Below are positions 46,844 through 54,007 of a DNA stretch of 56,411 nucleotides, one piece after another (position 1 is the stretch's first letter; every line of letters starts with the position of its first letter). This stretch comes from Calothrix sp. C42_A2020_038 (GTDB lineage: Bacteria > Cyanobacteriota > Cyanobacteriia > Cyanobacteriales > Nostocaceae). The DNA lies in assembly GCA_015272395.1 (NCBI GenBank), contig JACYLQ010000012.1, forward strand, positions 1 to 56,411, given 5' to 3'. The translations under genes and the position numbers were made by a program. The notes under the pieces are model-generated. The model made no database searches and was not told the origin of the DNA. It worked only from the letters and a program-made list of their open reading frames with translations.

Positions 46844-46950
46844 AACGTCATGCTCTAATTAAACTGACTTTATAGAAAAACAAAGTGTATAGGTTAAAAT
46901 TGAGCATAAACTCACTTTTATTTAAAACCTTTATATTAAACTTTGTTTTC

Positions 46951-48159
46951 ATGCAACTCAGGCAGGGTATTACTGAAATCTTTTCCACATTTGTGCTATT
47001 CGAGGCAGATCGGTTCGGTGCTTGGATGACTGATGCCAAGTTGCGACGGAGTATAAAAAATTGCCTAGAACAGTCGCCACAAATACAAACAGATAAAGTT
47101 TGGGTGCTTTACTGGCATAAAATTTGGCAAACTGAATCTAGCGCTGTTGCAGCAGCACATATTTCAGCGTACTTGCAGGAAGCGTGCTACTGGACGGCAA
47201 AAAAAATAGCACTCAATTTAAAAAATCAATGTACAATATCTGACTGCTTTCAAATTGCCATCGCGCGCGTTCCCAAAATCCTCAAAAATTTCAACCCTGA
47301 ACTTGGTTATAATTTGAAAAATTATGCCGAGTTTGCTTTTGAGGGCTTTATTAAAGATTCTTTACGGTTGCATCGTGAAGCTGATATTTGTAGTGATTAT
47401 GCATTATTGCACAAAGTCAGTCGTAAGCGTTTGATAGATGCTTTGACGAATGCAGGCTACAACAATCAAATTATTGATAGCTATGTCTTAGCTTGGGAAT
47501 GTTTTAAAGAACTGTACACGAGTGAGGGTAAAAAAACTCGTTCCTTAAGTAAACCTAGTATGCAAAATTGGCAGGGCATTAGTCAGTTATACAATCAACT
47601 ATATAGCGTCCAGCAGTCAACCAAGTTGATATACGCTTCTAGAGCAACCCCAGAAGATCTGGAAAAATGGCTCGCGTCATGCTCTGGCGCTGTGCGTAAC
47701 TATATGTTCCCAAAAATGGTTTCTGCTGATGCTCCTTTCACTGAAAAAGATGCTGGCAACTTACTCGATATATTACCCGCAGATGAAGGGACATCACTAC
47801 TCAAGCAAATTATTACTCAAGAAGAAGAAATTTCGAGGCGCCATCAACAGGTCGAACTAAGCAAAGTTTTGACTGATGCGATCGCGGCACTTGATACACT
47901 GTCGCAATTACTACTACAAGTTTACTATCAGGAACAGTTAACGCAGCAGCAAATAGCGGAAAAATTAAATATGAAGCAATACACTGTTTCTCGTCGGTTA
48001 ACTAGCATCAAGCGAACGTTGTTACTTGCGTTATCTCAGTGGAGCGCGAATATTATGCATAAAACTCCCACACCTGACGTACTAGATGCGATAAGCAAAA
48101 GCTTGGAGGAATGGCTCAAAACCCATTACAGCCAAACTAACTGTCAAGCAAACCATTAA
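46951..48159 (+). CDS. Divergent sigma-70-family factor
   Basis: 402 residues. The C-terminal region 4 is recognisable: LSQLLLQVYYQEQLTQQQIA, then EKLNMKQYTVSRRLTSIKRT, a helix-turn-helix for -35 recognition. The central part holds alpha-helical segments of sigma type (LGYNLKNYAEFAFEGFIKDS resembles region 2). I recall the N-terminus MQLRQGITEIFSTFVLFEAD from related cyanobacterial factors. The ATG at 46951 is preferred; a GTG at 46885 would add an implausible hydrophobic leader. It heads an operon with DUF1822 (18-base gap) and TPR-CHAT (22-base gap). Confidence 0.85.
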   Translation: MQLRQGITEIFSTFVLFEADRFGAWMTDAKLRRSIKNCLEQSPQIQTDKVWVLYWHKIWQTESSAVAAAHISAYLQEACYWTAKKIALNLKNQCTISDCFQIAIARVPKILKNFNPELGYNLKNYAEFAFEGFIKDSLRLHREADICSDYALLHKVSRKRLIDALTNAGYNNQIIDSYVLAWECFKELYTSEGKKTRSLSKPSMQNWQGISQLYNQLYSVQQSTKLIYASRATPEDLEKWLASCSGAVRNYMFPKMVSADAPFTEKDAGNLLDILPADEGTSLLKQIITQEEEISRRHQQVELSKVLTDAIAALDTLSQLLLQVYYQEQLTQQQIAEKLNMKQYTVSRRLTSIKRTLLLALSQWSANIMHKTPTPDVLDAISKSLEEWLKTHYSQTNCQANH

Positions 48160-48177
48160 CAAGGAATAAACAAAGTT

Positions 48178-49320
48178 ATGTCTAGTGCGTCTCCGTCATT
48201 CCTACTTGACAATGAGCAGATCGAAATACCTCCAACTTCTCAAGCACCAGAACAAAAGTTCTCAACCGCAGGCGCCTATCAGCGTGCTTTGATTAATCAA
48301 TTGTGTTTGGATGCATTTTTATGGATGTTGCGTGAAGAATTTGCTATCACCTCAACAGTTTTTCCCAACAATGCAGCTTTGGCTAGTATTTGGGAGTTTG
48401 TCAACGGTACAGCGATTAATTTTGGTAACGCGCGTTTAGTTTTAATGCCAACTTTAGCGATGGATGGGGATGAGCTGCGTGTACCGCAAGAGTGGATAGA
48501 TATTCCCGAATGGGTTGGTGATTATTATTTGGCAGTGCAGGTTAACCCTGATGAAGGTTGGGTAAGAATTGTTGGTTACACAAACCACAGAAACATCAAA
48601 ACCCTTGGTGTTTATAATTCTAGCGACCGCACCTACAGTGTCGAATCAGAAGATTTAATCCAAAATTTAAATGTTTTGTGGCTAACGATTCAATATTATC
48701 CTGAAGTTACGAAGGCAGAAGTCCCGGTACTACCACCATTACCCCAAGCTCAAGCTGATAATTTAATACAGCGCTTGGGAGCTAATACTGTATTTCCACG
48801 TTTAGAAATTCCATTCCAGCTTTGGGGAGAATTACTAGCACATGGTGGTTGGCGCCAACGTTTGTATGAATTACGACAAGGAATCACACAACAAGCATCC
48901 GTTATACAATGGCTTCAAGATGGAGTCTCGAATTTTGCAACTCAACTAGGTTGGTTGAGGCAGGAGTTTGTGGTGGCGCCTTCAGGTATGCGAAGTCAAG
49001 AAGCTACATCAATTGGTATATCAAGGCAGTTACTTATTGCTAATAATACATATGATTTACGTATTTTTTCCCAAGGTAATGCCGAAGAATTAATTTGGCG
49101 GTTTGAGTTGCGAAGCTCTAACTCAGAAAATCTTATCCCTGCTGGTTTGAAGTTGAGACTGCTTACCGAAGATTTACAACCGTTTCCCAATAACGAAGAT
49201 TCTGCAACGGCGCCTGTCGAAATGTTGTATGTTGAAGTAATGCTTGAATCTGGAGAAGGTATCGTTTGGGAAGTTGAGCCAACGCCCAAAGATTACGAGC
49301 GTGAGGTTCTCAGGTTTTGA
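48178..49320 (+). CDS. DUF1822 protein
   Basis: 380 residues of a family I associate with cyanobacteria. Visible conserved parts are INQLCLDAFLWMLREE near the N-terminus, AINFGNARLVLMPT and YYLAVQVNPDEGWVRIVGY in the middle, and FVVAPSGMRS near the C-terminus. There is no signal peptide or membrane segment, so it is cytosolic. It lies between the sigma factor and TPR-CHAT genes in one operon; I recall DUF1822 genes next to sigma factors elsewhere, which suggests it regulates the sigma factor directly. AAGGAATAA precedes the start. Confidence 0.87.
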   Translation: MSSASPSFLLDNEQIEIPPTSQAPEQKFSTAGAYQRALINQLCLDAFLWMLREEFAITSTVFPNNAALASIWEFVNGTAINFGNARLVLMPTLAMDGDELRVPQEWIDIPEWVGDYYLAVQVNPDEGWVRIVGYTNHRNIKTLGVYNSSDRTYSVESEDLIQNLNVLWLTIQYYPEVTKAEVPVLPPLPQAQADNLIQRLGANTVFPRLEIPFQLWGELLAHGGWRQRLYELRQGITQQASVIQWLQDGVSNFATQLGWLRQEFVVAPSGMRSQEATSIGISRQLLIANNTYDLRIFSQGNAEELIWRFELRSSNSENLIPAGLKLRLLTEDLQPFPNNEDSATAPVEMLYVEVMLESGEGIVWEVEPTPKDYEREVLRF

Positions 49321-49342
49321 GTATGATAATATATCGAAAAAA

Positions 49343-51910
49343 ATGAAAATGCCATTTTTATTCAGATTTAATAAATCAATACTTAGATTTTTGGTAATTA
49401 CTGTATGTACGGTAATATTATCAGTTAAACTATTGCCCGCACTTGCAAATATTACCACTGTCAAAAATGAGGAATCTCAATCTCAAATAGAGCAGACAGG
49501 TAAGGCATTATATGATAGTGGGCGTTATGCAGAAGCAGCACAAGTATTACAAAAATCTGTAGAAGAATATAAACAGCAAGGTAAAATCATTGAACAAGCA
49601 GTAGCTTTGGGTAATCTTTCGCTAACACATCAACAGCTAGGTAACTGGAAAAAAGCGATTGATGCAATCACCCAAAGTCTAGATTTACAGGGATATAAAA
49701 AATTCTCACAAAATAATATTAATCTTCCTGTTCTGGCTCAAACTTTGGATATTCAAGGACGTTTACAGTTAGCCATCGGGCGCCCAGAACAAGCATTTTT
49801 AATCTGGAAGCAAACGGAAGAAATATACACCAAACTAAAAGATAAAAACAGTATAGTGATTTCACGTCTTGGTCAAGCTCAAGCGCTACGAAGTCAAGGG
49901 TTTAACCGTCGTGCAGTCGAATTACTCGAACAAATAAATCAAACATTAAAACCTCAACCAGACTCACTGGAAAAAGCTACAGCATTACTATCGCTAGGTA
50001 ACACCCTACAAAGCGTTGGTAAACTTGAAGAATCGAATCACGTTTTGCAACAAAGTTTGGAAATAGCCCAACGTCTCAAGTTTAATATACATACTGCCTC
50101 AAGTCTCTTGAGTTTGGGTAATAACGCTCGCGCGCAGGGTAAAGTATCAGAGGCGATATCATTTTATCAACAAACACAGAGAGTATCTCCTTCACCGCTT
50201 ACCAAAGTTCAAGCCCAAATAAATCAATATAGTTTATTAATTGAAACGCAAAACTACAGCCAAGCTCAATCTTTGATACCAACTATTCAAACTCAACTTG
50301 AACAAATACCCCCATCACGGGCATCAATTTACGCAAGAATTAATTTTGCAAACTTTCTACCTCATAACATTTCGTTCTCGCTTCTTGCAACAGCAATACA
50401 ACAATCTCGCAGCATTGGTGACGTGCGTGCGGAAGCTTACGCACTTGGAAAATTAGGTAATTTGTATGAGAAAACGCAGCAACTTCAACAAGCGCGCGAA
50501 CTGACAGAAAAAGCTTTAATGTTAGCGAAGGAAACTAATAGTGCTGAAATTGCTTATTTGTGGCAGTGGCAATTAGGAAGAATCTTAAAATCGCAGGGTA
50601 ATATCAAAGCAGCAACTACCGCATACGATGCAGCGATAAATAGTTTGGAAGAGTTGCGAACCGACTTAGTGGCAATAAATCAAGACGTACAATTTAACTT
50701 TCGAGATAATGTTGAACCAGTCTACCGCGAGTCTGTGGCTTTATTGCTTTCTGAAGAAAAACCCTCGCAAAAAACGCTCGAACAAGCGAGAGAGCGTATT
50801 GAAGCGCTACAATTAGCAGAAATTGATAATTTTTTCCGTGAAGCTTGTCTAGAAGGACAAAGGGTAGTACTTGATAAAGTAGTAGATAAAGAAAATCCCA
50901 CTGCTGCAATTATTTACCCAATTATCCTCCCTGAACAACTACAAGTAATCATTAAAATTCCTCAAAAACAGCTACGTCATCATACAATCAAAAAATCACA
51001 AACAGAAGTCGAAGCTATTCTCCAACAAATTCGAGAGTATATTATAGAACCTGACCGAGCAGAGGACGTACAAACCATTTCTCAAGAGGTTTATAACTGG
51101 TTAATTAAACCCATTGAATCTGAATTGACAAGTAGCAAAATTAATACTCTTGTATTTGTATTAGATGGCGCCTTAAGAAATGTACCAATGGCTGCTTTAT
51201 ACGACGGTGAAAAATACTTAGTTGAAAAATATGCGATTGCTCTCAGTTTAGGATTACAACTGTTCCAACCCAAACCCCTAGCACAAACTAAACTCAATGT
51301 ACTTGCAGGTGGACTAGTGCAACCACCACTAGATTATCAAAAGCAATTTCCTCCTTTACCAGAAATTAAGTCTGAGTTTAATTTAATTTCTCAAGCAGGT
51401 GTTTCTACCACCCAATTACTAGACCAAAAGTTTAATAGTAAAAATTTAGAAACTAAGGTAAATACTTCTGGTTATAATGTATTGCATTTAGCAACCCACG
51501 GTCAATTTAGCTCGCGTGCTGAGAATACCTTTATACTTGCTGCTGATGGGCCAATTAACGTCACACAATTTGATAGCTTACTGCGCCGTCGTGATGAAAC
51601 TCGTCCCGAAGCATTGGAAATGTTAGTTTTGAGCGCTTGTCAAACTGCTGCTGGTGACAACCGTGCGACTCTTGGTTTAGCGGGAGCATCACTGAAAGCA
51701 GGCGCCAGAAGTACAGTAGCGTCATTATGGCATGTCAACGATAAATCCACTGCGATTTTGATTGGCGAATTTTATCGTGAGTTGACCAAAACCAAAGTCA
51801 CTAAAGCTGAAGCACTACGCAAAGCGCAAATCACACTTTTAACTCAATACCCTAACTACACTCGTCCCGGTTTTTGGGCGCCTTACGTACTAGTAGGTAA
51901 CTGGCTTTAA
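49343..51910 (+). CDS. Secreted TPR-CHAT protein
   Basis: 855 residues. A signal peptide or anchor (about 1-35, FLVITVCTVILSVKLLPALA) is followed by many tetratricopeptide repeats (about 45-430) and a C-terminal CHAT protease domain (about 560-855). The probable dyad is His719 (HLATHGQFSS) and Cys766 (LSACQTAAGD). The family includes Csx29 of type III-E CRISPR. The start at 49343 gives a proper signal peptide; longer in-frame openings would overlap DUF1822. The signal peptide implies action outside the cytosol, unlike Csx29. It ends directly at the MITE copy 2. Confidence 0.9.
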   Translation: MKMPFLFRFNKSILRFLVITVCTVILSVKLLPALANITTVKNEESQSQIEQTGKALYDSGRYAEAAQVLQKSVEEYKQQGKIIEQAVALGNLSLTHQQLGNWKKAIDAITQSLDLQGYKKFSQNNINLPVLAQTLDIQGRLQLAIGRPEQAFLIWKQTEEIYTKLKDKNSIVISRLGQAQALRSQGFNRRAVELLEQINQTLKPQPDSLEKATALLSLGNTLQSVGKLEESNHVLQQSLEIAQRLKFNIHTASSLLSLGNNARAQGKVSEAISFYQQTQRVSPSPLTKVQAQINQYSLLIETQNYSQAQSLIPTIQTQLEQIPPSRASIYARINFANFLPHNISFSLLATAIQQSRSIGDVRAEAYALGKLGNLYEKTQQLQQARELTEKALMLAKETNSAEIAYLWQWQLGRILKSQGNIKAATTAYDAAINSLEELRTDLVAINQDVQFNFRDNVEPVYRESVALLLSEEKPSQKTLEQARERIEALQLAEIDNFFREACLEGQRVVLDKVVDKENPTAAIIYPIILPEQLQVIIKIPQKQLRHHTIKKSQTEVEAILQQIREYIIEPDRAEDVQTISQEVYNWLIKPIESELTSSKINTLVFVLDGALRNVPMAALYDGEKYLVEKYAIALSLGLQLFQPKPLAQTKLNVLAGGLVQPPLDYQKQFPPLPEIKSEFNLISQAGVSTTQLLDQKFNSKNLETKVNTSGYNVLHLATHGQFSSRAENTFILAADGPINVTQFDSLLRRRDETRPEALEMLVLSACQTAAGDNRATLGLAGASLKAGARSTVASLWHVNDKSTAILIGEFYRELTKTKVTKAEALRKAQITLLTQYPNYTRPGFWAPYVLVGNWL

Positions 51911-52017
51911 AGCAGTTTTTAGGTTGCGCTCTTGTACATAGATAAAAATCAAACTGTTGTGGAGTGGGCAGAGAGTGCCAGTTCGGCTGTATTTAACCAA
52001 CTTCAAATTTGCTGTAA
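51911..52017 (+). repeat. 107-bp MITE-like repeat, copy 2
   Basis: The block is nearly identical to 7059-7165 in the same orientation. Its right end CAACTTCAAATTTGCTGTAA is the imperfect inverted repeat of the left end. It begins on the base after the TAA stop of the TPR-CHAT gene, so insertion occurred exactly at the gene end or provided the stop context. The rest of the gap to 52116 holds nothing visible. Confidence 0.85.
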
Positions 52018-52116
52018 TACTACAAGCAATCCTCTACGGGTCTGTATTTGTATCAAGGTTTGTGGCAAAAGGTATCAAAGATGACAACACCTTTGGGCGC
52101 CGGAAGTAAAGAAATT

Positions 52117-52458
52117 TCACACAGGGCTATTACCATTACCACCCTGACGCAGTAAATATTCCCAAATACGCCTAATTTCTGCCTGAAATACTTCACGGTC
52201 ATTATTAATTGTTTCTCGATCGCGTTCTGCATTTTGAGAAAGAAGTCGCAACGCTTGCTGGTGGTCGCGCGCAATATTGGCAAGGTTGGCAACAGTTCGT
52301 TCTAAGCGCGTCATGCTTTGGCTTGTATATCGTACTTCTCGTCTCATGCCATCTTGGACAGTACGAACTAAGTCTAATTCATCACCTATTGCTTCTAATC
52401 GGGCGTCTAAATTATCTAAACGTTCCATAATGCTTTGAGGTTGCTCTGCGTCAGTCAT
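52117..52458 (-). CDS. Small coiled-coil protein
   Basis: 113 residues, almost entirely alpha-helical heptads (IMERLDNLDARLEAIGDELD, VRYTSQSMTRLERTVANLA, RIWEYLLRQ). I associate proteins of this size and pattern with cyanobacteria, but their role is unknown; they resemble the decayed gene at 42880. There is no signal peptide. It is transcribed toward the CHAT gene end and the MITE. Confidence 0.7.
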   Translation of the reverse strand: MTDAEQPQSIMERLDNLDARLEAIGDELDLVRTVQDGMRREVRYTSQSMTRLERTVANLANIARDHQQALRLLSQNAERDRETINNDREVFQAEIRRIWEYLLRQGGNGNSPV

Positions 52459-52654
52459 TTACTTGTCCCCGATACTTTTATGATTTTATATATAGAATTT
52501 TTGTACTTGTCATGTCAATACAATTGAACTGATTTTAAACAAGCTTTAAGTTGGGTATCGGTAACAGAACTAATATCGATAAAATTAAGAGCGCTCTTCC
52601 CTGCGAATCCCTTACGCGATTGGGTTGGTCAGAGGACTGTCGTCAACTCACGCG

Positions 52655-52780
52655 CAATTCATCTCACGCTCCCATAAAGGTGAGACGTAAGCTAACCCCA
52701 GCCCTAAAGGGCGGGGCTTTTCAGTAGCCCTGAGCGATCTGTGCTGAGATTGCAACACAAATAACCCGAACCTCCAGGCA
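52655..52780 (-). ncRNA. Candidate omega-RNA of TnpB
   Basis: In TnpB systems the guide RNA covers the 3' end of tnpB and the element right end, with the guide just outside the element. Here the strong hairpins at 52662-52685 and 52696-52716 sit in that position on the minus strand. Position and structure are seen; the RNA itself is inferred from the family. Confidence 0.45.
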
Positions 52781-53876
52781 GGCTTACAGACTGCCCCAAT
52801 AAAGAAATCATTTTTGCACCATTTAAATCAGCGTCGCCATACCAGCCACAATTACCACACTTGAAACGCTTATCAGACCTCAAACCAATGTGCAAGCATT
52901 GGTGGCAGGTTTGGCTTGTGTAGGCTGGTGGCACTGCGATTACTTCAACTCCTTCCTTGATGCCTTTGTACTCAAGAAAATATCGCAACTGATAAAACGA
53001 CCAAGAATTAGAACGCCTACGCTCAATCTTGTTTCTCGGTTGCTGGTTGGTGCGTTCTCTGATTCCCGTCAGATTTTCAATAGCAACAATTGCTTTGGTA
53101 CTTTTAGCTTGTTGAATAATTCGATAGCTGATTTGATGGTTGAGCCATTGTTGAAATCTTCTCTCACGCCCCGACAACCGTTGCAAAATCTGTCTTGCCC
53201 TACGGCGAGTAGACCTTGTGCCTTTCGACGCTTTTTGTTGGAGAGAAGCTCTGGTCTTGGCGTATCTATCCCGAACCTCGTTTATTTGTTTACCGTCCCA
53301 CTTGTCCCCATTACTAGTTACAGCGATGTCTCTACGCCCGAAATCCACGCCAATCACATTATTAGTCCCCGTCCTTAAGGACGGGGTCTTAACCTTGGTT
53401 TGAATATGAATGTAATAAAAGCCATCCCGATGCTTACACAGTTGCGCCGATGTTGGCTTTTTACCTTTGAGCTTGCCTCGCTGGTAGTTACCCACATCCA
53501 ATTTGATATGCTCCCTAGCTTCGGACAGGGTAAGGCTAACAGTCCAGTCTTTCTCCCTAAAAGCAAAAATCCTAGCGTCATAGTCGGCGCTAGTGGGTTT
53601 AAAGAATTTGACTGGTTTATTCTTTTGCTTGGCAGTTTTGCGGTTAGCTCCTACTCTGGCGCAAGCTCTGACAGCCAAATTCGCAGACAACCCAAACAGC
53701 GAGCGCAAATCCTGATAAACCAAGTTTTGGATAGTTGTCTTGCTCGTTATTTGGGGCTTAACTTGTTGATTGGCATAGTTGCAAGCATCCGCAAACGCCT
53801 TCAGTGTTGCCTCAATTTGGACAACTTGTTGAGGTGTGGGGTTAAGCTTACAAACCAATGTCAGTACTTGTTCCAT
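52704..53876 (-). CDS. tnpB: TnpB RNA-guided endonuclease
   Basis: 390 residues. The RuvC catalytic residues are all present: Asp178 (GVDFGRRD), Glu267 (AIENLTGI) and Asp350 (GDADLNGA). The zinc ribbon is intact with Cys324, Cys327 (CHQC), Cys340 and Cys343 (CGNC). TnpB cuts DNA guided by the omega-RNA next to a target-adjacent motif and helps the element persist. The length is normal, with no frameshift, so this solo copy looks active. The C-terminal 35 residues after the last motif are unusual in sequence and overlap the element's right-end hairpin. Confidence 0.95.
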   Translation of the reverse strand: MEQVLTLVCKLNPTPQQVVQIEATLKAFADACNYANQQVKPQITSKTTIQNLVYQDLRSLFGLSANLAVRACARVGANRKTAKQKNKPVKFFKPTSADYDARIFAFREKDWTVSLTLSEAREHIKLDVGNYQRGKLKGKKPTSAQLCKHRDGFYYIHIQTKVKTPSLRTGTNNVIGVDFGRRDIAVTSNGDKWDGKQINEVRDRYAKTRASLQQKASKGTRSTRRRARQILQRLSGRERRFQQWLNHQISYRIIQQAKSTKAIVAIENLTGIRERTNQQPRNKIERRRSNSWSFYQLRYFLEYKGIKEGVEVIAVPPAYTSQTCHQCLHIGLRSDKRFKCGNCGWYGDADLNGAKMISLLGQSVSLPGGSGYLCCNLSTDRSGLLKSPAL

Positions 53877-54007
53877 AAAACAAATTGTATCACCTATGAA
53901 GTGCTGACGGCGATTGAAATCGCCTGCGCCTTACCCCCATGTCTAAAGCCAGGGGCTTCCACGGCGCCAGGTGTAGGGGTGAGTTGAATTGTTGTTTAAG
54001 CTAAATT

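Larger units (their letters stand above)
52655..53965 (-). mobile_element. IS200/IS605-family element carrying only tnpB (IS1341-like)
   Basis: The element has no tnpA. The tnpB-proximal end holds hairpin GGCGAT/ATCGCC (53909-53924) and the sequence of the left end common to cyanobacterial elements (CTGGCTTTAGACATGGGG on the minus strand). The distal end has hairpins TCTCAC/GTGAGA (52662-52685) and CCCC-A-GCCCT with AGGGC-G-GGG (52696-52716) that overlap the tnpB stop. There are no terminal inverted repeats, as expected. Exact borders are uncertain by tens of bases. Mobilisation would need a TnpA supplied from elsewhere. Confidence 0.75.

Noticed and set aside
52890-53378. 162-codon plus-strand open frame opposite tnpB
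   Set aside because: It is fully antisense to an intact tnpB with all catalytic residues; no ribosome binding site or domain was seen.
53400-53987. 195-codon plus-strand open frame opposite the tnpB 5' part
   Set aside because: It is a shadow of tnpB and runs through the element end hairpins; no domain was seen.
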